A DNA stretch of 64,000 bases from Pomphorhynchus laevis. Its lineage: Eukaryota > Acanthocephala > Palaeacanthocephala > Echinorhynchida > Pomphorhynchidae. Location of the stretch: positions 1 through 64,000 of the forward strand of contig WNNJ02000606.1 of NCBI GenBank assembly GCA_012934845.2, given 5' to 3'. The position numbers and the translations under genes were made by a program. Of the stretch, positions 32,197 to 44,050 are shown in pieces (positions within the stretch are counted from its first letter, which is position 1; every line of letters starts with the position of its first letter). The notes under the pieces are model-generated. The model searched no databases. It saw nothing but the letters and a program-made list of their open reading frames with translations, and had not been told where the DNA came from.

Positions 32197-34020
32197 TCAA
32201 AATCTTCTCCTACTGTCAATATCGGATAGTGACATATTTTTCAAAATTGGGCAAGTGAAGATATGCAAGTTAGATGCGCATTCATTTTTGCAAAGAACAC
32301 AAATGCACAAAGAGCACCGTGCATGTACTGGAATTCTAATAGCGCAGAATTTATCGTGATATCCATGGACAGATGCTCTCCAGATCAGCGGTATTTTCCT
32401 TGCACAGGGTTCTCTCCATTTAGTCTGTAAGAATGCCGGAGTAAGATAAAATTCAGAATCCAATGACGTCGACTTTCGAAAGAACATGTTTAGGTTAGTA
32501 GTAAATGATGCAGTGTGTTCAAGATTAAATGTTGAGCAGATGTATTTAGAGAAAGGTTCTAACGATGATAGTATCGCTATAACCGATGAAGAACATTTTG
32601 GTGAGACTCCAACAATTCGCTTCACGAATCTCCATTGACACCTGTCCAACTGCTGAAAATTGAAGGGACTTAAATCCAACCAGATAACTGGCAAAGCATA
32701 TGAAACTATGGGAAGCAACATACTTCGAAAATACCGGAGGGCTCCTGAGAAAGATAAAGAACCTAAGTTTTTTGCATAAGAGGTTGCTACAACTAACTTC
32801 GAGGATTTACGATGTAGGTGTTCAGTAAATGACCATTTCAACGAAAGTAATACTCCCAAATAATTGTAACTATTGCAGAATTCTAAATCTACATTGCCTA
32901 TTCTCAGCATGTCACATCGACGCAAAGGTCCACCTAACCGAAATTTAAGGGCTTTCGATTTATTTACATTCACCGTCAACTGATTTGATAAACAATAGGA
33001 TGACAGAGCATCTAACGCACTTTGAGCGGATAAAAGATCTTTGGCTAATATTACTAGATCGTCGGCATAGAGGGTACAAGAGACTTCATTCGATGCATGA
33101 CGAAGATGCATAGGCAAATCCATAACAAAAAAGGAAAATAATATAGGGCTGAGTGGATCTCCCTGTAAAACACCGCGATTAGCAAAAAAGAAATCAGAGG
33201 TGTTGATACCATCAGATACTTTAAGGCGATTAGGCTGAAGCACAGAATAAATAAGATACAAAAAGCGACCACTAACGGACACTCTGGTGGAAAGTTTATC
33301 AAGTAACAAAGAACGATTCACTGTGTCAAATGCTCACTCAAAGTCAACAAAAGTAGTATACAACGGTCTACGATTAGCGAAACAATTGGTGACTTCATCA
33401 CGGACATGCTTTATTGCATCGGACGTTGACCTTTTCGGGCGGAATCCATACTGCTCCGTAGGTAAGAGATGCTCGCGAAACTTAATAAGGCGCATATACA
33501 TTATATGAGTCAATAACTTATAACTGTGATTCAATATCGCAATCCCCCTGTACGCATCCAGTGAATCATAGTCACCTTTGCCCTTATGCAGGATCTTAAT
33601 TACACCGTCGCGCCACGAAATCGGAAACGGATGACCTGCAAGAAGTAGATTGAAAAGTTCTGTCCAGTAGTCTATCAAAATATCGATAGTCGACTTTAAC
33701 TGTTCTACGCATAATTGATCTAACCCGGCAGCTTTATGATCTTTTAAGATTGATAGGGATCTTACGACTTCAAACGGCGTAAAAGGTAAATTCAGAGGAT
33801 CTGAACCGTATATTGAATTTATGCATGAAACTGAAGATAAACGTACAGGCATGTCTTCTAATATTGAATGGCGCAAAATAGATTGGAAGTGTGATTTCCA
33901 ATTTTCTATTTGAATCCTGGAATATGTTCCAATGTTAGCTTTCTTAAGTATCCACGGTGTCGATTCCGCCTTAGACAATTCTCGTCGTTCAATCTCTAAA
34001 CGTCGTTCTCTACGATACAT
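32197..34020 (-). pseudogene. Reverse transcriptase and C-terminal domain of the 32-35 kb LINE
   Basis: Two ORFs share one frame: 34020-33334 and 33321-32197. Landmarks are LKDHKAAGLDQLCVEQLKST, then VIKILHKGKGDYDSLDAYRG, EQYGFRPKRSTSDAI, FVDFE-stop-AFDTV (motif A, where a TGA replaces the residue before AFD), VLQGDPLSPILFSFFVMDL (motif B) and CTLYADDLVILA (YADD). The end has CSLCICVLCKNECASNLHIF, a C-C-H-C zinc motif as in several LINE clades. Apart from the TGA the domain is complete. Confidence 0.85.
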
Positions 34021-34145
34021 CGATACAAGTTTAACGTAAAGCCTACGTAAATCTACAAAATCTTTCCTTACCGTTAAATCGAACCGATAACTTTTATTTA
34101 ATTGAATTAAATGTTGCTGGAACTGTTTAAACCAAGCGGGTTTTA

Positions 34146-34952
34146 CTATGTATGAGTTTTTTTGGAATAGTCGGATTCATATCTACAAGCCGATAGAAGG
34201 GTGGAAATTACAGAAGTAATGCTGTTCCCCAGTTCTCCTGATCTAAGGAATTGAAAAGCTAGATTTATTTGACTATAATCAATTGCTGAAGTACATAATT
34301 TCCTGCTAGGTTGACGGGGCAAATCTATTGATTGTATGTTGCATATGCAATCGAAAATACACGAGACAGGTTTGTGTTTACGAACTAACGCCCATTTTGA
34401 AGATAGTTCTAGCCCTATATGTCTTACATGCACGTTAGTAAATATGATGTCTATACAGCTTTTACCTGTAGAAGATTCGTAGGACCAATTTTCATTAGGG
34501 ACGTATAACTTTAGATTTATAGACTTAAAGTAATTGACAAGAATTCGCAATTTTCCTGTGATTGGACTGGTGAATCTTGCATTAAAATCTCCTGCGATAA
34601 TTATCGGGACTGTGCTGTTTAGAGTTGAAAGAAGCTGAGAAATTTCGTCAATTATATCTGTTGCGGTAAGTGTGGGTTTGAAATAGCATGCGATAAAAGT
34701 GATGACAGGTGTTTCAAGCAGTATAGAATTCAGCAAATACCTACATTGCCAATCCCTGAAGGCGCTATTTAAACCTAAAATTATTCCACCCGCGGGGCGA
34801 CCACGAATGCCCAATAAAGCAGGATTGTCAAATGTATAAAAACCAGGTAAAGAATAATTATTAGTAAACATGGTCTCTAATAGTACCACAACGTGAAAGG
34901 TATCGAACCAGGATTCAATACCTTGCTCGATCAAAGACGCCAAACCTTCCAC
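34146..34952 (-). pseudogene. AP-endonuclease of the 32-35 kb LINE
   Basis: The 268 codons are open. They include VVVLLETMFTNN (consensus LLQET), VPIIIAGDFNARF (GDFN catalytic motif) and GKSCIDIIFTN (IDI/LDL..S). The final SDH motif region reads VRKHKPVS. The domain nicks DNA to start target-primed reverse transcription. It lies about 70 bp after ORF1 and is in a different frame from the RT. Confidence 0.8.
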
Positions 34953-35024
34953 ATTAAATAGTAACAGTCTAAAAGACTTGTGGTGCTCACAAACCTGACT
35001 ACCACTTCTTGCAGAAGAGGATAG

Positions 35025-35498
35025 TCATATAGACGACCCATCCATTAATGAGGAATTAACGGGTGTTGTGCCTACCTTTCCATTATTCGGTCTACGAACA
35101 ATTTGAAAATTTCTAATTATGTAATTACTATTTGGGTTTGCAAGTCTTTTCTCTTGTAGCTGTTTGCGCAGAACCTGATTGGCAACACGCTCTTCGGGGG
35201 AAAAATCCGGCATGATGTAAACATTCCTAAAACGATCAACTTTTCTCAATTTATAAGAGTTTGATAAAACGTTGCTGGCCGTTACCTCGTCCGTTGAAAC
35301 TAAAGTCCACGGAGGAATGTCTGTTCTTTTGGCTGGAAGTCGATGGACCTTAATTGAAAATTTTGCAGTTATTTGAATGCCTACAGCGGATAAAATGTCT
35401 CTAACACTAGCTTCATCATCCGCTGTATTTGGTAGATTGCGTATAATAAAATTTGACGAGCGCAAAGCTGATTTTTTGCAACTGTTAATGATTTCCAA
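35025..35498 (-). pseudogene. ORF1 of the 32-35 kb LINE
   Basis: The 157 codons contain SNFIIRNLPNTADDEASVRD, an RRM-like strand-helix start, then FSIKVHRLPA, and DFSPEERVANQVLRKQLQEK with YIIRNFQIVRR, the C-terminal pattern of ORF1 RNA-binding proteins. The protein would coat element RNA. An overlapping ORF 35584-35381 in another frame suggests the true N-terminus is shifted. Confidence 0.65.
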
Positions 35499-35739
35499 CG
35501 GGGAGTAGATACTTGATTTAATATTAGAAGTGGCAAGGATAGAACGCGTTGTAGTAATAATAATAAAATAAATACACGGATCAAAAACTTAAAACAAATC
35601 TCGAGAAAATTGTGATATCCAGTAGCACAATAATTGAGTGAAACTTTCTTATTACAAAGCTCTTGATTACAAGTTAATTTGTTCGAAACAAATCAATAGG
35701 GAAGAAGCAATCCGATGACCGTCTAACAAATTCTATAGT

Positions 35740-35960
35740 TACCACAAAACCAGTAACTGGCGACATGGGCGAATGCAACGTATGGACAACTATTAAAATT
35801 CCTGGAACTGATTTATATAAATACATATATTTATATACATTTATATATATTTCATATATATGAAATATATTTGTGGATTTTGTTGTGCTCTAAATATAAC
35901 TTGTGCATATGCGTGTGACATAAATCCATTGCAGATGTATGAGTAAATCAATAACCGTAC
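35740..35960 (+). pseudogene. LINE ORF1 N-terminal fragment (+)
   Basis: Reading plus, TGDMGECNVWTTIKIPGTDL near 35757 parallels GCNVWTTVTVP in the ORF1 at 27.75 kb, and a decayed equivalent of KFICGFC follows near 35868 after a short AT expansion (ttatataaatacatatattt...). It is cut off before 36000. Confidence 0.55.
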
Positions 35961-36331
35961 AGTTCAGACTGATTCTTTTGATAGTCCGAATGATCAACCT
36001 TACTATTGATCCATTCAAAAGTGACAAATGATGACCTTACCCATAACAAAATAAAATTACAAGGAATTAGATCGTAACGAATTATTATTATTACTATTAG
36101 TATACAACAGCCGATGAGCGTTGGCTCGTTTGGCTGGATCTCAATGTAAAAAAGTACAATGTCAGTAAAGCAAAAAAATCAAAATCAGGTTTGACTTCCT
36201 ATGAGAGCGATACACTGTTTAGCGCACGCCGAAATTCTCGGATGTCCCGGCATTCAATTGCAGATGACGGGAGTCTGTTCCAACTGTTTATTACTCGATC
36301 TCTGATATCCTGATAGTGTCGATGGACTTTT

Positions 36332-38051
36332 CTACGATGTTTGAGCGTTAGTCGATGTCCACGTAATTTCTCGGAAGTTGCGTAGGCAAAACATGAAGTT
36401 GAGGGGATGAGTGGGCGATAAATTTGCCCTCCATACCAGCATAAGATCAGCTTTTACCAAACTTTCACAAACCGTTGAAACACCTAGGATTTCTAACTTC
36501 TGGTCAAACGGCAGGTCTTTGACAGTGGGAACAAGACAAGTAGCCGACGGGATAATTGATTCGTAAGCCACAATGTTTTTGCACAGATGTGGATACGCTG
36601 CGGGAGATGCGTATAGCATTCGAGATTCGATGAGGGCCTTGTATATTATTCTGAAGCTACATGCCTCTAGTGATCCAAAAGATCGTCTAATAATGCCAAT
36701 AGTACGACGGCAATTATCCGAAACTTTATTTACGTCAGCGCTCATATCGAGCGTATTAAGCGTAGATACCCCTAAATCATCGATTTTATATGTAGAATCT
36801 ATCGACATGTTTCCAATTTTATAAGAGCAACGAATGTCTGGGGGAGCCGATCCGCATATGTCTACATTTAGTCGTATTTATTATCAGCCCATTAGATATA
36901 CACCATTTATTTATGGAATCCAGGTCCTTTTGAAGAGCGCTAACATCGGAATCATCAATGATTCGCCTCCAAACCTTAATATCATCTGCGTAGGTAACAC
37001 ATTCCGACATTAAGTTGTTTGTAATATCATTAACATATATATTAAAAAGAGTCGGACTAATAGCCGATCCCTGCGGGACGCCTGTCGTCATTATTGAGTA
37101 ACCAGAAAGATAATGGCTTATGCGTAGTGCAAACGAGCGGTTGCTTACGAATGATTGAATCCAGCGTAACAAAGAGCCCCGTACACCAATGTTAGATAAT
37201 TTGTTTACTAGCAAATTGGGAATAACTCTATCGAATGCTTTCGATAAGTCTATAAATATCACATCTACTTTGGAACCACTGCTCATCGAATCCACCCAGC
37301 TTGCTCTCGCTTTTACAAGGTTCGTTACCGTTGAGCGATTTGGCCTAAATCCATGCTGACTGGGGCTGAGGCGATTATTAGCTTCAACGAAAGCGCTAAG
37401 GTGACGAAGAATCAATTTTTATAATACCTTACAAGCTACAGATGTGAGACTGATGGGACGGTAGTTGGAAACCTGGGATTTATCCCCTTTCTTGAAAATT
37501 GGACGTACAATATCCTTAGTCCAATCAGATGGTAGATAACCTGTGTTTAGTGAACTTCTAAAAATAGAAGCTAAGGGAACGTATATTGCATGGGCCAATT
37601 CCTTTAAGAGTATTGAAGGTATATGGTCAGGACCTGACGCGGCGTTGCGGGGTAATTTAAGTAGCTCGTGCAGTACCTCTTCATTGCTAAATTCAATGTT
37701 AGATATGACCACTCTAGGTAGAAGTACATTGTGTTTAGTTTGGATTATACCATCGGGGATCGACACTCTATCTTCTTTGATAGCGAAATAGTCCATAAAA
37801 TGGGCAGCTACATCAGTTGGGGAGGTCAAGATTGACCCATTGTCGGCTAATAGGTATAAACAATCTGTCGAGTGTATAGGACGTGGAAGTATGCTTTTGA
37901 AAGCCACCCAAGGATTGTTATGAGTGGAGTGGCATATATTTGAGATGAAACTGCGTTTTTTTTTCTGTTTTTTTTTCAGAATAGAAACCGTATTCCTGCA
38001 ATGACGGTAGTGTTCAAAAGAAAGTTCCCCTTTTTGTACGCATGGAAACAT
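36332..38051 (-). pseudogene. Reverse transcriptase of the 36-39.7 kb LINE
   Basis: ORF 38051-37419 has NAASGPDHIPSILLKELAHA and IVRPIFKKGDKSQVSNYRPI. ORF 37415-36819 has SPSQHGFRPNRSTVTNLV, VIFIDLSKAFDRVIP (motif A), TTGVPQGSAISPTLFNIYVN (motif B) and CVTYADDIKVW (YADD intact). ORF 36808-36332 has RIIYKALIESRMLYASPAAY, the post-RT region. The breaks are one stop/shift near 37417 and one near 36815. Confidence 0.9.
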
Positions 38052-39072
38052 CTATCACGGTGTTTGATTAGAGCAAGCAATTCCGCATCTAACCATTTCG
38101 GATGTAGTTTTCGTGTACGATTCTGACGTATCGGAGCAAAATAGTCGAGAACACAATGTAATATGGTCTTAAAGTGATCCCAAGCTTCTTGAATGCCTGC
38201 TTTCGATGGGTCGGGCCAATACATACAGGAAATTATACTGCGCACGACATCATAGTCGATCTTAAAAGGATTCGACGTTTTAACCGTTTCGGCATATGGT
38301 CCGAGTGCGTTAAATTCTATTGAGATGGTAGAGTGATCGCTTGATCCTAGCGGAGGTCCGTATTTGACGTTTTTTATCAGATACGTTTCACTCGAAAAGC
38401 AGAGGTCAAGAATTGATGAGTTAGTACCTCTGTGACGAGTATCCCTGTGAACATGTTGGACTAAATGTAGATCATTTATCGTGTTTAAAAGCAGTAATGA
38501 TTCGGGATCACATCCAGGAAGAGGAACGTAATCTATCCAATCAATTTGCGGCATGTTAAAGTCTCCTAATAAAATAGCGTTTTGACCTTTGAATGCATTT
38601 TCAGTTATTGAGGATATAATCGACCCGGTTGGCGCGAATAGGGGCGATAGAAGACACCTAGAGAGAAAAATATGTTTTTATGGTCTGTTACAGAAACCCA
38701 AGCGTATTCACAAAGACTTGATTCATCGCACTCAATTGACATAACACGAGTTGTAAGAACTTCTCTAGCATATATGATCACTCCGCCACCACGGCAAATT
38801 TGCCGATCTGCTCGGATTATAGCGTACCTATTGATGGAAATTTCTGAATCTATGATGTGTGGTTTTAACCACGACTCTGTAAAAACAAGTATTTTAAATG
38901 AGGTGCTATTAACCAAAGTGAGAACTTCGTCCATTTTATTAATGAGACTTAAGACATTCGAATATAAGACCCGGAAGGCATGTGTGGAGTGTACTGGGTA
39001 GGAATACTCGTATCTTTTATCGACATTTACTGTCACTTCTTGGGTAGTTTCGTTGAGCCACAAAGACTTCAC
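37976..39072 (-). pseudogene. AP-endonuclease of the 36-39.7 kb LINE
   Basis: ORF 39072-38605 has FRVLYSNVLSLINKMDEVL, LVFTESWLKPHI (consensus LTETWL) and RADRQICRGGGVIIYAREVL (RxDR..GGGV), then FSLGVFYRPY. ORF 38554-37976 has SILDLCFSSE (LDL..) and GSSDHSTISIEF (SDH catalytic histidine). The GDFN motif falls in the gap between the ORFs near 38570 and is readable there in a third frame. Confidence 0.85.
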
Positions 39073-39743
39073 AGCTCCCCGATGTTTCCACCGTTGCCAA
39101 TGGAACGAATCCAGAAACGAGTTGAAGTCCTGCGTCGCACTACACGAAAATTTATGACGGTGAGGTTACTTTCACCGTTAGCTACTCTGTTACTAAGTTC
39201 GCTTTTTGCTTGTTTCAGTCGAGTTCTGTCCTCGATCGTAAGATCTCTGCGAAGGATCAATCCATTACCTGCAAGATGATAGCCGTATTTTAAAGCTAAT
39301 GTACACATATCGGGCGTTGCTAATATGACCTTTAGAAGGCGTGGACTGTTATCTGATATTATTTTCCCCAGTCTATAAAGGTGGAGAACTCTGAATTGCT
39401 GCAGCTCAGTAGGGGAACAGGTGCGCAATAGCTCAGAGAAGGATTGTACAGCTTTGACGTCATGCTGTATACGTAAATGGTTGTTAGTAGCAGATGATTC
39501 CTTTATATTAGCTATGATTAGACACTGTGATCTATCATAAGTCCGGCGAATAGAGGCAGTTAATGGGTTATTTAGGGAGACTGAATTGGAGTAAGAATTT
39601 GTAGATTTAAGTCGCAAGTCAGTTGATTGTAAAGAACTCGGAGGTCCGCTACATGATGTTACAGAGACAAACGAATTTGTGAAATCAGGTGTTTTCTCTT
39701 CGTAGCTCAGAGTGTTCTTGTCTAGATATACACATTTTTTCAA
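39069..39743 (-). pseudogene. ORF1 of the 36-39.7 kb LINE
   Basis: The 224 codons include SQCLIIANIKESSATNN, then PRLLKVILATPDMCTLALKY, LTIEDRTRLKQAKSEL and NLTVINFRVVRRR, closely parallel to the ORF1 at 28.4-28.8 kb. It overlaps the start of the endonuclease ORF by a few bases. The N-terminal Cys motif seen in the 27.75-kb copy is missing, so the copy is 5'-truncated or starts at 39743. Confidence 0.7.
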
Positions 39744-39754
39744 GGATTGTAATT

Positions 39755-39835
39755 AATCCATGTACCTGATCTTGACCTAACATAACAGCGGGACCAAATG
39801 AATGCATGTAAGATATTTCATATGAAGTGCAGTTC
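39755..39835 (-). mobile_element. Penelope-like structured-motif fragment
   Basis: The stretch cttgacctaacataacagcg ggaccaaatgaatgcatgta is a diverged copy of acccaacatagcagcggggccaaatacatg. It sits directly at the 5' edge of the LINE at 36.1-39.7 kb. Confidence 0.6.
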
Positions 39836-39965
39836 TCACTTTAGTACAGTTCACACCAGTGTACAGCTCATACTAAAGTACAGTGCACAGTTCTCACTTA
39901 AGTACAGTTCATTTTTCCATTAAAGTATAGTTCACCCTAAGTTAACATTATAGCTCAGACTAATT
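39836..39965. repeat. Short degenerate repeats of an agtacagttcac-like unit
   Basis: Motifs such as agtacagttcac, gtacagctcata, agtacagtgcac and agtatagttcac follow one another at irregular spacing of about 17-25 bp. The array is old and impure. Confidence 0.5.
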
Positions 39966-40266
39966 TATCAAGCATTTTGAACGCTTAAAACATACTGTTG
40001 ATCCAAGCTGAAGTGATAAATGATAATCCTACCTTTTACCATCCGATTCAAAGTGATAGTGATGATTTGATTCCAACTAGTATCCTACTTCCTCGTAATT
40101 CATTCAAACAATTAGATATTGTTATAATTGGCAAAATAGAAAAAGTTATCAGACATTCGTGATTCATATCTCTCCATCTAATCCAATAAAAATGATTTAT
40201 TTTTACTAGGCAAATGCGTGCCGGCGCACGCTTACATGACCACGAAGAAAAAAACAAAAATCTAAA

Positions 40267-40479
40267 TTATATGTCGAGAAGGTGGGAACTGAAAAGGTTT
40301 TTGAACGTGATAAAGAAGGGAGCGCGGCGGACGTCGAAAGGGAGCTGATTCCATGCGAGAGGCGGCGACGAGGAAATACCGGATACCGTAGTTGTTGGAG
40401 TAATTGGGAACGTGAAGTAAGAGGGAATGACGGGGACGCAGGGATAAGAGTTGGGCAAGATATGTGGATGTGTGGTCAA
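40267..40479 (-). pseudogene. LINE C-terminal tail
   Basis: The 70 codons end in PPLAWNQLPFDVRRAPFFIT and FKNLFSSHLL, the WN.LP...R.A.....FK..L..HL ending of L2/CR1-type proteins. The stop falls about 65 bp before the conserved 3' hairpin. Confidence 0.8.
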
Positions 40480-41043
40480 AGCGACGGAGACAGAAGCATT
40501 CGAACGGCCGAATTGGTGATGCGCTGTAGGGGTAGGATAATGGATTTTGAAGAATTGGCGAAAGGCTGAGGCATTACTCGATTTTAGAAAAGTGAATCGA
40601 TGAGAGAAGAAACATACAAGTACGGAAGTCGATCAGGGGTTGGATACGGCGAATGTAACAGAGAATTAAGTTAGACGAGCTGACCTTTCTCGGACAAAGT
40701 GTATAAGGGTAAGGTGATCATCGAAATGGAAGCCTAAGAAAGTGCGATTGTAGAATATGGGGATGACTGATGAAGCAAAAGATACAGGTGGAGGAGATAT
40801 GTTAGTTTGTCGAGGAAGTCTACATTATTTTGGAATTGTCTGAGTTTAAAACGAGATGAAGATCGGAGAGACGTTTGTAGATAGAAGAAAGGCAGTTTGA
40901 TGCAGAAATACCGATATTGTGTATGCGATGGGCAGGTGCATGAGCACAGAAGAGGATATCATAGGCACATTGTACGACGTTAAAGCAGTAATGTTTGATA
41001 AACGGAGAGAGATCGCCAAGCAGAATAGAGAAAAGCAGGGGAC

Positions 41044-41841
41044 CTAGGACTGAACCTTCTGGGACCCGGCATAAATAGGGATGGGAGGGGAGGATGATGA
41101 ATTAGAACAGACGCGAAAATAACGATCGGATAGATATGAGGCAAACCATGCTATGAAGGAGAAAGAAAAACCATAATTATAATGAAGGCGAAAAACGAGG
41201 ATTGAGTGATCGACAATGTCGAAGGCGGAGAAAAAGTCGAGGGAGATGAGAACACTATATAGAGCTTTGTCATGAGAAATTAGAAGGTCGTTGTAAACTT
41301 TCACACAGGCGATTTCTGTGAAGTGATTAGATCGGAAAGCGGTTTGGAAAAGAGGGTACAGATTGGATGAAGAGAGCTAAACGTTGATAGGTATTAAGGT
41401 GAGGCGCTCTAAGAGCCTAGAAAAAGTAGATAGGAGTGAAATTGGGGGATAGATAGAAGAAAGGGATGTTTCGAGCGATTGTTTTTTAAGGATAAGACGA
41501 ACTATGGCGGATTACCAGCGTGAAGGTAAGATACAACTGCAGATGCACGAGTTAAACAAGGTGATGAGGAAAATGGATATCGATGATCATATGAATTTAA
41601 GTATGGGGCTATGCAGGGGATCGGTAGGTGATGTATTGTTGGTCAATGACATAAGGACAGATGACACTTCAGCTGGTGAGACATTGAGAATATGAAATAG
41701 TTCCGGGAGGATGAGGTGAGGCAGGGAAGTGTGGGATGGGATGGATACGAGGGGTGTTAAAGAGCAACGTGGATACCTTGGTATAGATAAATGACGAATA
41801 GTCATAGGGATTGGTGTTGCAAGACTAAGATTAACGAGCAA
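41044..41841 (-). pseudogene. LINE RT remnants (L2/CR1 type)
   Basis: ORF 41841-41587 carries the fingers region with NNTSPTDPLHSPILKF. ORF 41304-41044 carries LDFFSAFDIVDHSILVFRL and FIAWFASYLSDRYFRV, matching D(L/F)SAAFDTVDH and W..SYL..R of L2/CR1-type RTs. The YADD box is not recovered as an ORF. Confidence 0.75.
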
Positions 41842-44050
41842 GGATTGAGTTAAAAGTATGCCATGAAACTTAAAGTTGAATGAAGTGATGATTTTATGCT
41901 GCCAGGGATTGCATCTGGAATCTAGTAGATTGAGATGAGACTAACAAAGAAAAGATAAGAATCTCAGAGAGACGGAGTGAGCGAGCGGAAATCACGTCTT
42001 AGAGAGCGGTGATAGACTCGAAAAGCATGACGGAATCTACGCTTTGAAAGTATGCATTGGATGTCTAACCATGGTGCACTGTGCAAGCGGCAGTGAGGGT
42101 AAGGCTAGAAGGGCAAGATAAGATCGAGAGTGAGAGAGTTCTTAGGGGAAAAGAAAGGCGAGATCGTGAGGAGAGGATGATGTTATTGTGGTATAGAGTA
42201 GATACGATTTGAGTAAGGCAGAGCGAAAAAGAGGAAGATCAAGATTTCTTCAAGGGCGACGTAGGATGGTAGGTGTGTGAGGCGGGTTTGATTAGAAGTA
42301 AGATCAAGAGTGACGAGAAATGATCGGATAGACCAGGATCGGAGATGGACAGTGAGGTTAGCCAGAAAAACGATTTGGGACAGCGATGATGTCGAGTTCC
42401 CCGCCGAGGATACGTGTGGGGGCAGTAGAGTTAGTTAGTAGTCGTAGTTGGATATAATGTTGATGAGCCGGATGGAATTGGTTGAAGAGGGGTGGTCGAG
42501 GTGGATGTTGAAGTTGCCGAGATCGAGTGAAAAGATGGAGGACAAATAACAATGGGATAGGAGTTAAGCGAGTTTGGTGAAAAATAAGGAGGTTGGAACT
42601 GATGAACTAGGACAGTAAACAATAACTAGATTTAGAGTGATCGTGTTAGAAGAACGACAATTGAGCAATTTAAAAGAGCAAAGACTGAAAAGGGTAGGGA
42701 TTTTGCGAAGAGACGTTGGTGACGGGCGAATGCGACAATGCCGCCATGATTAGAAAATTTAGAAAGGGATGAACTGAGACGGCGGGCTGATACGACTAGT
42801 GAGCAACGGCAAGGAGCATACGAGGAATGGAGAGGTCGTCGGAATCAGAGTTCCAGTATTAGGTGAGGCAGAAGAGATCGATGGATTGCTGTGTTAAAAG
42901 GTTGAGGATGATATCGGATTTATAGAGAATATATCTAGTGTTGAAGATGCCGAAGCGGAAACCGTGTGTTGTGGTGATAGCGGCTAGCGGAGAAGACAGT
43001 GAAATGAAACGCTATTGGATGTTTGGGTGTTTGCGGACAACTTGAAAATTTTCGTAGATGTTTGGCATATGGAGGGATGCTTCGCCGTTTTCATCGCGAC
43101 TGTGTTTTTAAATTCAGGCAGAAGATAGTTGAACGATTTTGGGAGGGGTACGATCGGGAAAATGCGAGTGGCTGAAGAGGAGATGGATTTAAATCGTTGG
43201 TAGAGGATAGGAGACGCGTGATAGCTATACTTGAATACAATTTTCAAGAGAGGGTCTGAGAAGGATTAGATTGTGCAGATTTGTTTATTCGGATAAATGC
43301 GACAGAAGATATGTCGTTGGAAAAGGATGGGTTATACACAGGAACAATAGACGAGAGGATGTATCTGAAGGCGGAAACTTCGTGGTCGAGACGTGCTTGT
43401 GAAAATAAAGATTGTTAGGAGTGATATTTTGAAGATTATGCAATGATCGCAAGAAGGAAAACGTTTCAGTGAAGAAGGACGAGTGACATGAGTGAGTGAG
43501 TTAACGATAGGATAGCTGGGAGTTTAGGATATGAAGGAAATATGTTCGACAGCGAGAGACAAAGAGGATTTGAATAATATTGAAGGTGGCAGGTGATCTG
43601 AGGAAAGGTTATGAGTGGAAGGATCGTGGAGGTTTGTGGTGGTGATATTGATTATGGAAGTAGGTTATTGATAAACGAGACAGGATGGACGGGCGAGATG
43701 TCGGGTAGTGAAGATGACTGGGGATGGGAAGTGTATATGATGACAAAATCAGTGGGTGCAGAAAGGACATCGGAAACGACGGGGTAGTCTGTGGACGTGT
43801 TGGTGATTAATATATGCTGAGGGGAGAGGTTACTGATTAGTTTGTTGGCACGCAATCCACAGAAGAAGTATTCTTCAGACTTACTGTTGTCGCAGGCGAG
43901 TGTGGTCCAGATGCTGCAGTCGTACGTCAAGCGCTGTACTTGTAGTTGATCACAGTTGTGTCGGTTGTAGCTGTCTGTGTTGCCTTGCGTTTGGTCATGG
44001 AAATGATAATCTCGAAAATTTGTACTCTTCTGTCCGCGACGGAAAATTGT

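Larger units (their letters stand above)
32050..35590 (-). mobile_element. Near full-length APE-type LINE (-)
   Basis: ORF1 (35498-35025), endonuclease (34952-34146) and RT to C-terminus (34020-32197) follow in order on the minus strand. A 3' tail holds a hairpin-like stretch (gcggtcaaaacagccttatg near 32065). By frame, ORF2 has about one frameshift between EN and RT and one in-frame TGA (33336-33334) inside RT motif A, so it is younger than its neighbours. The RT differs from the CR1-like LINEs on both sides. Confidence 0.85.
36080..39745 (-). mobile_element. Near full-length CR1-like LINE (-) with (TAA)n-type tail
   Basis: ORF1 39743-39069, endonuclease 39072-37976 and RT 38051-36332 follow on the minus strand. 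A 3' untranslated part ends near 36080 in a TAATAATAA-type run (seen as attattattattactatta at 36080). Frames are broken several times, but domains are complete and in order. The 5' end (39745) abuts a Penelope-like terminal motif fragment. Confidence 0.85.
40203..44050 (-). mobile_element. Broken CR1/L2-like LINE (-)
   Basis: Minus-strand pieces are in order: ORF1 N-terminal Cys motif (43930-43860, CSIWTT then EYFFCGLRANK), RT N-terminal region (41841-41587, PAEVSSVLMSLTNNTSPTDP), RT motif A (41304-41044, SVLISLDFFSAFDIVDHSI) and the C-terminal tail (40479-40267, WNQLPFDVRRAPFFITFKNL). The plus strand is purine-rich throughout. The 3' end near 40203 has a small hairpin (gcgtgccggcgcacgc) that is conserved in the second copy at 63831. 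Most frames are decayed. Confidence 0.75.
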
